DNA from: Prosopocoilus inquinatus
Taxonomy: Eukaryota > Arthropoda > Insecta > Coleoptera > Lucanidae
Reading direction: 5' to 3'
Assembly (NCBI GenBank): GCA_036172665.1
Contig: JAYKNF010000018.1
Location: forward strand, 124,001-188,000
DNA: 64,000 nt
Positions 39,231 through 54,000 of this stretch are shown here, piece after piece (within the stretch, counting starts at the first letter, position 1; every line of letters begins with the position of its first letter). The position numbers and the translations under genes are program-made. The notes beneath the pieces are model-generated. The model had not been told where the DNA came from. It saw nothing but the letters and a program-made list of their open reading frames with translations, and did not search any database.

Positions 39231-42200
39231 TCCATGGAAACGCCAAATAACATGATAGATGAGTAAGGATCGATTAGATACATCACAGGAACAACGCTAA
39301 TGCGTGTTGTTTCGTTTAAAACTATTTCCAGCTTCTGCTGCGTCCGAAAATTTCGTATCTCACATTAGAGTTACTGGAGTCCATCGAAACGTCAAATATC
39401 ATAGTAGCTAAGTAAGGATCGATTAGATACATCACAGGAACAACGCTAATACGTGTTGTTTCGTTCAAAACTATTTCCAGCTTCAGCTGCGTCCGAGAAC
39501 TTCGTATCTCACATCAAAGTTACTGGAGTCCATCGAAACGTCAAATAACATGATAGATGAGTAAGGATCGATTAGATACATCACAGGAACAACGCTAATG
39601 CGCGTTGTTTCGTTTAAAACTATTTCCAGGTTCTGCTGCGTCCGAGAACTTCGTATCTCACCTCAAAGTTACTGGAATCCATCGAAACGCCAAATAACAT
39701 GATATATGAGTAAGGATCGATTAGATACATCACAGGAACAACGCTAATGCGTGTTGTTTCGTCTAAAACTATTTCCAGCTTTTGCTGCGTCCGAAAATTT
39801 CGTATCTCATATTAGAGTTACTGGAGTCCATCGAAACGTCAAATAACATAGTAGCTAAGTAAGGATCGATTAGATACATCACAGGAACAACGCTAATACG
39901 TGTTGTTTCGTTCAAAACTATTTCCAGCTTCAGCTGCGTCCGAGAACTTCGTATCTCACATCAAAGTTACTGGAGTCCATCGAAACGCCAAATAACATGA
40001 TAGATGAGTAAGGATCGATTAGATACATCACAGGAACAACGCTAATGCGTGTTGTTTCGTTTAAAACTATTTCCAGGTTCTGCTGCGTCCGAGAACTTCG
40101 TATCTCACGTCAGGGTTACTGGAGTCCATCCAAACGTCAAATAACATGATAGATGAGTAAGGATCGATTAGATACATCACAGGAACAACGCTAATGCGTG
40201 TTGCTTCGTTTAAAACTATTTCCAGCTTCTGCTGCGTCCGAAAATTTCGTTTCTCACAATAGAGTTACTGGAGTCCATCGAAACGTCAAATAACGTGATA
40301 GATGAGTAAGGATCGATTAGATACATCACAGGAACAACGCTAATGCGTGTTGTTTCGTTTAAAACTATTTCCAGCTTCTGCTGCGTCCGAAAATTTCGTA
40401 TCTCACATTAGAGTTACTGGAGTCCATCGAAACGTCAAATATCATAGTAGCTAAGTAAGGATCGATTAGATACATCACAGGAACAACGCTAATACGTGTT
40501 GTTTCGTTTAAAATTATTTCCAGCTTCTGCTGCGTCCGAAAACGTCGTATCTCACATCAGAGCTACTGGAGTCCATCGAAACGCCAAATAACATGATATA
40601 TGAGTAAGGATCGATTAGATACAGCACAGGAACAACGCTAATACGTGTTGTTTCGTTTAAAACTATTTCCAGCTCCTGCTGCGTCCATAAACTTTGTATC
40701 TCACATCAGACTTACTGGAGTCCATCCAAACGTCAAATAACATGATAGATAAGTAAGGATCGATTAGATACATCACAGTAACAACGCTAATGCGTGTTGT
40801 TTCGTTTAAAACTATTTCTAGCTTCAGCTGCGTCCGAGAACTTCGTATCTCACATCAAAGTTACTGGAGTCCATCGAAACGCCAAATAACATGATAGATG
40901 AGTAAGGATCGATTAGATACATCACAGGAACAACGCTAATACATGTTGTTTCATTTAAAACTATTTCCAGCTTCAGCTGCGTCCGAGAACTTCGTATCTC
41001 ACATCAAAGTTACTGGAATCCATGGAAACGCCAAATAACATGATAGATGAGTAAGGATCGATTAGATACATCACAGGAACAACGCTAATGCGTGTTGTTT
41101 CGTTTAAAACTATTTCCAGCTTCTGCTGCGTCCGAAAATTTCGTATCTCACATTAGAGTTACTGGAGTCCATCGAAACGTCAAATATCATAGTAGCTAAG
41201 TAAGGATCGATTAGATACATCACAGGAACAACGCTAATACGTGTTTTTTCGTTCAAAACTATTTCCAGCTTCTGCTGCGTCCGAAATCTTTGTGTCTCTC
41301 ATCAGAGTTACTGGAGTCCATCCAAACGTCAAATAACATGATAGATGAGTAAGGATCGATTAGATACCTCACAGGAACAACGCTAATACGCGTTGTTTCG
41401 TTTAAAACTATTTCCAGCTTCTGCTGCGTCCGAAAACGTCGTATCTCACATCAGAGTTACTGGAGTCCATCGAAAAGCCAAATAACATGATATATGAGTA
41501 AGGATCGATTAGATACAGCACAGGAACAACGCTAATACGTGTTGTTTCGTTTAAAACTATTTCCAGCTCCTGCTGCGTCCGAAAATTTCGTATCTCACAT
41601 TAGAGTTACTGGAGTCCATCGAAACGTCAAATAACATGATAGATGAGTAAGGATCGATTAGAACCATCACAGGAACAACGCTAATACGTGGTGTTTCGTT
41701 CAAAACTATTTCCAGCTTCTGCTGCGTCCGAAATCCTTGTGTCTCTCATCAGAGTTACTGGAGTCCATCCAAACGTCAAATAACATGATAGATGAGTAAG
41801 GATCGGTTAGATACATCACAGGAACAACGCTAATACGTGTTGTTTCGTTTAAAACTATTTCCAACTTCAGCTGCGTCCGAGAACTTCGTATCTCACATCA
41901 AAGTTACTGGAGTCCATCGAAACGCCAAATAACATGATATATGAGTAAGGATCGATTAGATACAGCACAGGAACAACGCTAATACGTGTTGTTTCGTTTA
42001 AAACTATTTCCAGCTCCTGCTGCGTCCAAAAACTTTGTATCTCACATCCGACTTACTGGAGTCCATCCAAACGTCAAATAACATGTTAGATAAGTAAAGA
42101 TCGATTAGATACATCACAGGAACAACGCTAATGCGTGTTGTTTCGTTTAAAACTATTTCCAGCTTCTGCTGCGTCCGAAAATTTCGTATCTCACATTAGA

Positions 42201-45200
42201 GTTACTGGAGTCCATCTAAACCTCAAATAACATGATAGATGAGTAAGGATCGATTAGATACATCACAGGAACAACGCTAATGCGTGTTGTTTCGTTTAAA
42301 ACTATTTCTAGCTTCAGCTGCGTCCGAGAACTTCGTATCTCACATCAAAGATACTGGAGTCCATCGAAACGCCAAATAACATGATAGATGAGTAAGGATC
42401 GATTAGATACATCACAGGAACAACGCTAATACGTGTTGTTTCGTTTAAAACTATTTCCAGCGTCTGCTGCGTCCGAAAATTTCGTATCTCACATTAGAGT
42501 TACTGGAGTCCATCGAAACGTCAAATATCATAGTAGCTAAGTAAGGATCGATTAGATACATCACAGGAACAACGCTAATACGTGTTGTTTCATTTAAAAC
42601 TATTTCCAGCTTCAGCTGCGTCCGAGAACTTCGTATCTCACATCAAAGTTACTGGAATCCATGGAAACGCCAAATAACATGATAGATGAGTTAGGATCGA
42701 TTAGATACATCACAGGAACAACGCTAATGCGTGTTGTTTCGTTTAAAACTATTTCCAGCTTCTGCTGCGTCCGAAAATTTCGTATCTCACATTAGAGTTA
42801 CTGGAGTCCATCGAAACGTCAAATATCATAGTAGCTAAGTAAGGATCGATTAGATACATCACAGGAACAACGCTAATACGTGTTGTTTCGTTCAAAACTA
42901 TTTCCAGCTTCAGCTGCGTCCGAGAACTTCGTATCTCACATCAAAGTTACTGGAGTCCATCGAAACGTCAAATAACATGATAGATGAGTAAGGATCGATT
43001 AGATACATCACAGGAACAACGCTAATACGTGTTGTTTCGTTTAAAACTATTTCCAGGTTCTGCTGCGTCCGAGAACTTCGTATCTCACGTCAGGGTTACT
43101 GGAGTCCATCCAAACGTCAAATAACATGATAGATGAGTAAGGATCGATTAGATACATCACAGGAACAACGCTAATGCGTGTTGTTTCGTTTAAAACTATT
43201 TCCAGCTTCAGCTGCGTCCGAGAACTTCGTATCTCACATCAAAGTTATTGGAGTCCATCGAAACGCCAAATAACATGATAGATGAGTAAGGATCGATTAG
43301 ATGCATCACAGGAACAACACTAATGCGTGTTGTTTCGTTTAAAACTATTTCCAGCTTCTGCTGCGTCCGAGAACGTCGTATCTCACATCAGAGCTACTGG
43401 AGTCCATCGAAACGCCAAATAACATGATATATGAGTAAGGATCGATTAGATACAGCACAGGAACAACGCTAATACGTGTTGTTTCGTTTAAAACTATTTC
43501 CAGCTTCTGCTGCGTCCGAAAATTTCGTATCTCACATTAGAGTTACTGGAGTCCATCGAAACGTCAAATAACATAGTAGCTAAGTAAGGATCGATTAGAT
43601 ACATCACAGGAACAACGCTAATACGTGTTGTTTCGTTCAAAACTATTTCCAGCTTCTGCTGCGTCCAAAAACTTTGTATCTCACATCAGAGTTACTGGAG
43701 TCCATCCAAACGTCAAATAACATGATAGATGAGTAAGGATCGATTAGATACATCACAGGAACAACGCTAATGCGTGTTGTTTCGTTTAAAACTATTTCCA
43801 GCTTCTGCTGCGTCCGAAAATTTCGTATCTCACATTAGAGTTACTGGAGTCCATCGAAACGTCAAATAACATAGTAGCTAAGTAAGGATCGATTAGATAC
43901 ATCACAGGAACAACGCTAATGCGTGTTGTTTCGTTTAAAACTATTTCCAGCTCCTGCTGCGTCCAAAAACTTTGTATCTCACATCAGACTTACTGGAGTC
44001 CATCCAAACGTCAAATAACATGTTAGATAAGTAAGGATCGTTTAGATATATCAGAGGAACAACGCTAATACGTGTTGTTTCATTTAAAACTATTTCCAGC
44101 TTCAGCTGCGTCCGAGAACTTCGTATCTCACATCAAAGTTACTGGAGTCCATCGAAACGCCAAATAACATGATATATGAGTAAGGATCGATTAGATACAG
44201 CACAGGAACAACGCTAATACGTGTTGTTTCGTTTAAAACTATTTCCAGCTCCTGCTGCGTCCAAAAACTTTGTATCTCACATCAGACTTACTGGAGTCCA
44301 TCCAAACGTCAAATAACATGTTAGATAAGTAAGGATCGTTTAGATACATCACAGGAACAACGCTAATACGTGTTGTTTCATTTAAAACTATATCCAGCTT
44401 CAGCTGCGTCCGAGAACTTCGCATCTCACATCAAAGTTACTGGAGTAAATCGAAACGCCAAATAACATGATAGATGAGTAAGGATCGATTAGATACATCA
44501 CAGGAACAACGCTAATGCGTGTTGTTTCGTTTAAAACTATTTCCAGCTTCTGCTGCGTCCGAAAATTTCGTATCTCACATTAGAGTTACTGGAGTCCATC
44601 GAAACGTCAAATAACATAGTAGCTAAGTAAGGATCGATTAGATACATCACAGGAACAACGCTAATACGTGTTGTTTCGTTCAAAACTATTTCCAGCTTAT
44701 GCTGCGTCCAAAAACTTTGTATCTAACATCAGAGTTACTGGAGTCCATCTAAACCTCAAATAACATGATAGATGAGTAAGGATCGATTAGATACATCACA
44801 GGAACAACGCTAATACGTGTTGTTTCGTTTAAAACTATTTCCAGCTTCTGCTGCGTCCGAGAACTTCGTATCTCACGTCAGGGTTACTGGAGTCCATCCA
44901 AACGTCAAATAACATGATAGATAAGTAAGGATCGATTAGATACATCACAGGAACAACGCTAATGCGTGTTGTTTCGTTTAAAACTATTTCCAGCTTCTGC
45001 TGCGTCCGAAAATTTCTTATCTCACATTAGAGTTACTGGAGTCCATCGAAACGTCAAATAACATGTTAGATAAGTAAGGATCGTTTAGATATATCACAGG
45101 AACAACGCTAATACGTGTTGTTTCATTTAAAACTATTTCCAGCTTCAGCTGCGTCCGAGAACTTCGTATCTCACATCAAAGTTACTGGAGTCCATCGAAA

Positions 45201-46500
45201 CGCCAAATAACATGATATATGAGTAAGGATCGATTAGATACAGCACAGGAACAACGCTAATACGTGTTGTTTCGTTTAAAACTATTTCCAGCTCCTGCTG
45301 CGTCCAAAAACTTTGTATCTCACATCAGACTTACTGGAGTCCATCCAAACGTCAAATAACATGTTAGATAAGTACGGATCGTTTAGATACATCACAGGAA
45401 CAACGCTAATACGTGTTGTTTCATTTAAAACTATTTCCAACTTCAGCTGCGTCCGAGAACTTCGTATCTCACATCAAAGTTACTGGAGTCCATCGAAACG
45501 CCAAATAACATGATAGATGAGTAAGGATCGATTAGATACATCACAGGAACAACGCTAATGCGTGTTGTTTCGTTTAAAACTATTTCCAGCTTCTGCTGCG
45601 TCCGAAAACTTTGTATCTCACATCAGAGTTACTGGAGTCCATCTAAACCTCAAATAACATGATAGATGAGTAAGGATCGATTAGATACATCACAGGAACA
45701 ACGCTAATACGTGTTGTTTCGTTTAAAACTATTTCCAGCTTCTGCTGCGTCCGAAAACGTCGTATATCACATCAGAGTTACTGGAGTCCATCGAAACGCC
45801 AAATAACATGATAGATGAGTAAGGATCGATTAGATGCTACACAGGAACAACGCTAATACGTGTTGTTTCGTTTAAGACTATTTCCAGCTTCTGCTGCGTC
45901 CAAAAACTTTGTATCTCACATCAGAGTTACTGGAGTCCATCTAAACCTCAAATAACATGATAGATGAGTAAGGATCGATTAGATACATCACAGGAACAAC
46001 GCTAATACGTGTTGTTTCGTTTAAAACTATTTCCAGCTTCTGCTGCGTCCGAAAACGTCGTATCTCACATTAGAGTTACTGGAGTCCATCGAAACGTCAA
46101 ATAACATGATAGATGAGTAAGGATCGATTAGATACATCACAGGAACAACGCTAATACGTGTTGTTTCGTTTAAAACTATTTCCAGCTTCTGCTGCGTCCG
46201 AAAACGTCGTATCTCACATCAGAGTTACTGGAGTCCATCGAAACGTCAAATAACATGATAGATGAGTAAGGATCGATTAGATACATCACAGGAACAACGC
46301 TAATACGTGTTGTTTCGTTTAAAACTATTTCCAGCTTCTGCTGCGTCCGAAAACGTCGTATCTCACATCAGAGCTACTGGAGTCCATCGAAACGCCAAAT
46401 AACATGATATATGAGTAAGGATCGATTAGATACAGCACAGGAACAACGCTAATACGTGTTGTTTCGTCTAAAACTATTTCCAGCTCCTGCTGCGTCCATA
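39231..46500. repeat. Mosaic satellite segment with 11-12-monomer steps
   Basis: The marker 'ggaatccatggaaacg' has its 'tccatgg' at 39231, 41019 and 42658, that is steps of 12 and 11 monomers, showing repeated local duplication of related but not identical blocks. The 44.5-46.5 kb part reappears at 55-57 kb ('atctaacatc' 44721 and 55193; 'tttagatatatc' 45084 and 55556; offset 10472 = 70 monomers + 42 bp). One copy near 45833 has 'gatgctacacagg' in place of 'gatacatcacagg'. No non-satellite sequence is present. Confidence 0.8.
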
Positions 46501-46523
46501 AACTTTGTATCTCACATCAGACT

Positions 46524-46565
46524 TACTGGAGTCCATCCAAACGTCAAATAACATGATAGATAAGT
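46524..46565. repeat. 42-bp truncated monomer, copy 1
   Basis: After 'gatagataagt' the sequence jumps straight to 'tactggagtccatcg' of the next copy, so a 107-bp piece (phase 59 to phase 16 of the next monomer) is missing and 42 bp remains. Both sides of the junction share 'aagt', a 4-bp microhomology. The following monomer is of the 'gatatatgag'/'cagcac' subtype. Confidence 0.92.
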
Positions 46566-49349
46566 TACTGGAGTCCATCGAAACGCCAAATAACATGATA
46601 TATGAGTAAGGATCGATTAGATACAGCACAGGAACAACGCTAATACGTGTTGTTTCGTTTAAAACTATTTCCAGCTCCTGCTGCGTCCAAGAACTTTGTA
46701 TCTCACATCAGACTTACTGGAGTCCATCCAAACGTCAAATAACATGTTAGATAAGTAAGGATCGTTTAGATACATCACAGGAACAACGCTAATACGTGTT
46801 GTTTCATTTAAAACTATTTCCAGCTTCAGCTGCGTCCGAGAACTTCGTATCTCACATCAAAGTTACTGGAGTCCATCGAAACGTCAAATAACATGATAGA
46901 TGAGTAAGGATCGATTAGATACATCACAGGAACAACGCTAATACGTGTTGTTTCGTTCAAAACTATTTCCAGCTTCTGCTGCGTCCGAAATCTTTGTGTC
47001 TCTCATCAGAGTTACTGGAGTCCATCCAAACGTCAAATAACATGATAGATGAGTAAGGATCGATTAGATACATCACAGGAACAACGCTAATACGTGTTGT
47101 TTCGTTTAAAACTATTTCCAGCTTCTGCTGCGTCCGAAAACGTCGTATCTCACATCAGAGTTACTGGAGTCCATCGAAACGCCAAATAACATGATAGATG
47201 AGTAAGGATCGATTAGATACATCACATGAACAACGCTAATGCGTGTTGTTTCGTTTAAAACTATTTCCAGGTTCTGCTGCGTCCGAGAACATCGTATCTC
47301 ACGTCAGGGTTACTGGAGTCCATCGAAACGCCAAATAACATGATATATGAGTAAGGATCGATTAGATACAGCACAGGAACAACGCTAATACGTGTTGTTT
47401 CGTTTAAAACTATTTCCAGCTCCTGCTGCGTCCAAGAACTTTGTATCTCACATCAGACTTACTGGAGTCCATCCAAACGTCAAATAACATGTTAGATAAG
47501 TAAGGATCGTTTAGATACATCACAGGAACAACGCTAATACGTGTTGTTTCATTTAAAACTATTTCCAGCTTCAGCTGCGTCCGAGAACTTCGTATCTCAC
47601 ATCAAAGTTACTGGAGTCCATCGAAACGTCAAATAACATGATAGATGAGTAAGGATCGATTAGATACATCACAGGAACAACGCTAATACGTGTTGTTTCG
47701 TTTAAAACTATTTCCAGCTTCTGCTGCGACCGAAAACGTCGTATCTCACATCAGAGCTACTGGAGTCCATCGAAACGCCAAATAACATGATATATGAGTA
47801 AGGATCGATTAGATACATCACAGGAACAACGCTAATGCGTGTTGTTTCGTTTAAAACTATTTCCAGGTTCTGCTGCGTCCGAGAACTTCGTATCTCACGT
47901 CAGGGTTACTGGAGTCCATCCAAACGTCAAGTCACATGATAGATGAGTAAGGATCGATTAGATACATCACAGGAACAACGCTAATACGTGTTGTTTCATT
48001 TAAAACTATTTCCAGCTTCAGCTGCGTCCGAGAACTTCGTATCTCACATCAAAGTTACTGGAATCCATGGAAACGCCAAATAACATGATAGATGAGTAAG
48101 GATCGATTAGATACATCACAGGAACAACGCTAATACGTGTTGTTTCGTTCAAAACCATTTCCAGCTTCAGCTGCGTCCGAAAATTTCGTATCTCACATTA
48201 GAGTTACTGGAGTCCATCCAAACGTCAAATAACATGTTAGATAAGTAAGGATCGTTTAGATACATCACAGGAACAACGCTAATACGTGTTGTTTCATTTA
48301 AAACTATTTCCAGCTTCAGCTGCGTCCGAGAACTTCGTATCTCACATCAAAGTTACTGGAATCCATGGAAACGCCAAATAACATGATAGATGAGTAAGGA
48401 TCGATTAGATACATCACAGGAACAACGCTAATACGTGTTGTTTCGTTCAAAACTATTTCCAGCTTCTGCTGCGTTCAAAAACTTTGTATCTCACATCAGA
48501 GTTACTGGAGTCCATCCAAAAGTCAAATAACATGATAGATGAGTAAGGATCGATTAGATACATCACAGGAACAACGCTAATACGTGTTGTTTCGTTTAAA
48601 ACTATTACCAGCTTCTGCTGCGTCCGAGAACTTCGTATCTCACGTCAGGGTTACTGGAGTCCATCCAAACGTCAAATAACATGATAGATAAGTAAGGATC
48701 GATTAGATACATCACAGGAACAACGCTAATTCGTGTTGTTTCGTTTAAAACTGTTTCCAGCTTCTGCTGCGTCCGAAAATTTCGTATCTCACATTAGAGT
48801 TACTGGAATCCATCGAAACGTCAAATAACATGATAGATGAGTAAGGATCGATTAGATACATAACAGGAACAACGCTAATACGTGTTGTTTCGTTCAAAAC
48901 TATTTCCAGTTTCTGCTGCGTCCGAAATCTTTGTGTCTCTCATCAGAGTTACTGGAGTCCATCCAAACGTCAAATAACATGGTAGATGAGTAAGGATCGA
49001 TTAGATACATCACAGGAACAACGCTAATGCGTGTTGTTTCGTTTAAAACTATTTCCAGCTTCTGCTGCGTCCGAGAACTTCGTATCTCACGTCAGGGTTA
49101 CTGGAGTCCATCCAAACGTCAAATAACATGATAGATAAGTAAGGATCGATTAGATACATCACAGGAACAACGCTAATACGTCTTGTTTCGTTCAAAACTA
49201 TTTCCAGTTTCTGCTGCGTCCAAAAACTTCGTATCTCACGTCAGGGTTACTGGAGTCCATCGAAACGTCAAATAACATGATAGATGAGTAAGGATCGATT
49301 AGAACCATCACAGGAACAACGCTAATACGTGATGTTTCGTTCAAAACTA
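46566..49349. repeat. Mosaic satellite segment
   Basis: About 18-19 monomers. The 46.88-47.15 kb part resembles 57.2-57.4 kb and 57.85-58.1 kb. 'ggaatccatggaaacg' occurs at 48061 and 48359, two monomers apart. The 48.4-48.9 kb part resembles 33.3-33.8 kb ('gcgttcaaaaac', 'ccaaaagtc'). Only satellite is seen. Confidence 0.78.
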
Positions 49350-51000
49350 TTTCCAGCTTCTGCTGCGTCCGAAATCCTTGTGTCTCTCATCAGAGATACT
49401 GGAGTCCATCCAAACGTCAAATAACATGATAGATGAGTAAGGATCGGTTAGATACATCACAGGAACAACGCTAATACGTGTTGTTTCGTTTAAAACTATT
49501 TCCAGCTTCTGCTGCGTCCGAAAACGTCGTATCTCACATCAGAGTTACTGGAGTCCATCGAAACGTCAAATAACATGAAAGATAAGTATGGGTCGATTAG
49601 ATACAGCACAGGAACAACGCTAATACGTGTTGTTTCGTTCAAAACTATTTCCAGATTCTGCTGCGTCCGATAACTTTGTATCTCACATCAGGGTTACTGG
49701 AGTCCGTCCAAACGTCAAATAACATGATAGATGAGTAAGGATCGATTAGATACAGCACAGGAACAACGCTAATACGTGTTGTTTCGTTTAAAACTATTTC
49801 CAGCTCCTGCTGCGTCCAAAAACTTTGTATCTCACATCAGACTTACTGGAGTCCATCCAAACGTCAAATAACATGTTAGTTAAGTAAGGATCGTTTAAAT
49901 ACATCACAGGAACAACGCTAATACGTGTTGTTTCATTTAAAACTATTTCCAGCTTCAGCTGCGTCCGAGAACTTCGTATCTCACATCAAAGTTACTGGAG
50001 TCCATCGAAACGCCAAATAACATGATAGATGAGTAAGGATCGATTAGATACATCACAGGAACAACGCTAATGCGTGTTGTTTCGTTTAAAACTATTTCCA
50101 GCTTCTGCTGCGTCCGAAAATTTCGTATCTCACATTAGAGTTACTGGAGTCCATCTAAACCTCAAATAACATGATAGATGAGTAAGGATCGATTAGATAC
50201 ATCACAGGAACAACGCTAATACGTGTTGTTTCGTTTAAAACTATTTCCAGCTTCTGCTGCGTCCGATAACTTCGTATCTCACGACAGGGTTACTAGAGTC
50301 CATCCAAACGTCAAATAACATGATAGATAAGTAAGGATCGATTAGATACATCACAGGAACAACGCTAATACGTGTTGTTTCGTTTAAAACTATTTCCAGC
50401 TTCTGCTGCGTCCGAGAACTTCGTATCTCACGTCAGGGTTACTGGAGTCCATCCAAACGTCAAATAACATGATAGATAAGTAAGGATCGATTAGATACAT
50501 CACAGGAACAACGCTAATTCGTGTTGTTTCGTTTAAAACTATTTCCAGCTTCTGCTGCGTCCGAAAATTTCGTATCTCACATTAGAGTTACTGGAGTCCA
50601 TCGAAACGTCAAGTAACATGATAGATGAGTAAGGATCGATTAGATACATCACAGGAACAACGCTAATACGTGTTGTTTCGTTTAAAACTATTTCCAGCTT
50701 CTGCTGCGTCCGTAAACGTCGTATCTCACATCAGAGCTACTGGAGTCCATCGAAACGCCAAATAACATGATATATGAGTAAGTATCGATTAGATACAGCA
50801 CAGGAACAACGCTAATACGTGTTGTTTCGTTTAAAACTATTTCCAGCTTCTGCTGCGTCCAAAAACTTTGTATCTCACATCAGAGTTACTGGAGTCCATC
50901 CAAACGTCAAATAACATGATAGATAAGTAAGGATCGATCAGATACATCACAGGAACAACGCTAATGCGTGTTGTTTCGTTTAAAACTATTTCCAGCTTCT
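49350..51000. repeat. Long-range duplicated block, right copy (partner 36.8-38.4 kb)
   Basis: See the partner block: offset 12558 bp, with shared rare forms 'tactagagtcc' (50291), 'aattcgtgttg' and 'ccgtaaacg'. Private changes include 'gtccgataacttcg' near 50265 and 'gtaagtatcgatt' near 50779. The match weakens after about 50.85 kb. Confidence 0.83.
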
Positions 51001-54000
51001 GCTGCGTCCGAGAACTTCGTATCTCACGTCAGGGTTACTGGAGTCCATCCAAACGTCAAATACCATGATAGATAAGTAAGGATCGATTAGGTACATCACA
51101 GGAACAACGCTAATGCGTGTTGTTTCGTTTAAAACTATTTCCAGCTTCTGCTGAGTCCGAGAACTTCGTTTCTCACATTAGAGTTACTGGAGTCCATCGA
51201 AACGTCAAATAACGTGATAGATGAGTAAGGATCGATTAGATACATCACAGGAACAACGCTAATGCATGTTGTTTCGTTTAAAACTATTTCCAGCTTCTGC
51301 TGCGTCCGAAAATTTCGTATCTCACATTAGAGTTACTGGAGTCGATCGAAACGTCAAATATCATAGTAGCTAAGTAAGGATCGATTAGATACATCACAGG
51401 AACAACGCTAATACGTGTTGTTTCGTTTAAAACTATTTCCAGCTTCTGCTGCGTCCGAAAACGTCGTATCTCACATCAGGGCTACTGGAGTCCATCGAAA
51501 CGCCAAATAACATGATATATGAGTAAGGATCGATTAGATACAGCACAGGAACAACGCTAATACGTGTTGTTTCGTTTAAAACTATTTCCAGCTCCTGCTG
51601 CGTCCATAAACTTTGTATCTCACATCAGACTTACTGGAGTCCATCCAAACGTCAAATAACATGATAGATAAGTAAGGATCGATTAGATACATCACAGTAA
51701 CAACGCTAATGCGTGTTGTTTCGTTTAAAACTATTTCTAGCTTCAGCTGCGTCCGAGAACTTCGTATCTCACGTCATTGTTACTGGAGTCCATCCAAACG
51801 TCAAATAACATGATAGATAAGTAAGGATCGATTAGATACATCACAGGAACAACGCTAATGCGTTTTGTTTCGTTTAAAACTATTTCCAGCTTCTGCTGCG
51901 TCCGAAAATTTCGTATCTCACATTAGAGTTACTGGAGTCCATCCAAACGTCAAATAACATGTTAGATAAGTAAGGATCGTTTAGATACATCACAGGAACA
52001 ACGCTAATACGTGTTGTTTCATTTAAAACTATTTCCAGCTTCAGCTGCGTCCGAGAACTTCGTATCTCACATCAAAGTTACTGGAATCCATGGAAACGCC
52101 AAATAACATGATAGATGAGTAAGGATCGATTAGATACATCACAGGAACAACGCTAATGCGTGTTGTTTCGTTTAAAACTATTTCCAGCTTCTGCTGCGTC
52201 CGAAAATTTCGTATCTCACATTAGAGTTACTGGAGTCCATCGAAACGTCAAATATCATAGTAGCTAAGTAAGGATCGATTAGATACATCACAGGAACAAC
52301 GCTAATACGTGTTGTTTCGTTCAAAACTATTTCCAGCTTCAGCTGCGTCCGAGAACTACGTATCTCACATCAGACTTACTGGAGTCCATCCAAACGTCAA
52401 ATAACATGTTAGATAAGTAAGGATCGTTTAGATACATCACAGGAACAACGCTAATGCGTGTTGTTTCGTCTAAAACTATTTCCAGCTTTTGCTGCGTCCG
52501 AAAATTTCGTATCTAATATTAGAGTTACTGGAGTCCATCGAAACGTCAAATAACATAGTAGCTAAGTAAGGATCGATTAGATACATCACAGGAACAACGC
52601 TAATACGTGTTGTTTCGTTCAAAACTATTTCCAGCTTCAGCTGCGTCCGAGAACTTCGTATCTCACATCAAAGTTACTGGAGTCCATCGAAACGCCAAAT
52701 AACATGATAGATGAGTAAGGATCGATTAGATACATCACAGGAACAACGCTAATGCGCGTTGTTTCGTTTAAAACTATTTCCAGGTTCTGCTGCGTCCGAG
52801 AACTTCGTATCTCACCTCAAAGTTACTGGAATCCATCGAAACGCCAAATAACATGATATATGAGTAAGGATCGATTAGATACATCACAGGAACAACGCTA
52901 ATGCGTGTTGTTTCGTCTAAAACTATTTCCAGCTTTTGCTGCGTCCGAAAATTTCGTATCTCATATTAGAGTTACTGGAGTACATCGAAACGTCAAATAA
53001 CATAGTAGCTAAGTAAGGATCGATTAGATACATCACAGGAACAACGCTAATACGTGTTGTTTCGTTCAAAACTATTTCCAGCTTCAGCTGCGTCCGAGAA
53101 CTTCGTATCTCACATCAAAGTTACTGGAGTCCATCGAAACGCCAAATAACATGATAGATGAGTAAGGATCGATTAGATACATCACAGGAACAACGCTAAT
53201 GCGTGTTGTTTCGTTTAAAACTATTTCCAGGTTCTGCTGCGTCCGAGAACTTCGTATCTCACGTCAGGGTTACTGGAGTCCATCCAAACGTCAAATAACA
53301 TGATAGATGAGTAAGGATCAATTAGATACATCACAGGAACAACGCTAATGCGTGTTGTTTCGTTTAAAACTATTTCCAGCTTCAGCTGCGTCCGAGAACT
53401 TCGTATCTCACATCAAAGTTATTGGAGTCCATCGAAACGCCAAATAACATGATAGATGAGTAAGGATCGATTAGATGCATCACAGGAACAACACTAATAC
53501 GTGTTGTTTCGTTTAAAACTATTTCCAGGTTCTGCTGCGTCCGAGAACTTCGTATCTCACGTCAGGGTTACTGGAGTCCATCCAAACGTCAAATCACATG
53601 ATAGATGAGTAAGGATCGATTAGATACATCACAGGAACAACGCTAATACGTGTTGTTTCGTTTAAAACTATTTCCAGCTTCTGCTGCGTCCGAAAATTTC
53701 GTATCTCACATTAGAGTTACTGGAGTCCATCGAAACGTCAAATAACATAGTAGCTAAGTAAGGATCGATTAGATACATCACAGGAACAACGCTAATACGT
53801 GTTGTTTCGTTTAAAACTATTTCCAGCTTCTGCTGCGTCCGAGAACATCGTATCTCACGTCAGGGTTACTGGAGTCCATCCAAACGTCAAATAACATGAT
53901 AGATAAGTAAGGATCGATTAGATACAGCACAGGAACAACGCTAATACGTGTTGTTTCGTTTAAAACTATTTCCAGCTCCTGCTGCGTCCAAAAACATTGT

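Noticed and set aside
44239..44424. 61-codon open frame, minus strand
   Set aside because: Chance frame across two satellite monomers; matching monomers elsewhere are interrupted by stops.
45313..45513. 66-codon open frame, plus strand
   Set aside because: The same satellite frame, opened by 'aagtacgg' in place of 'aagtaagg'. No supporting gene signals.
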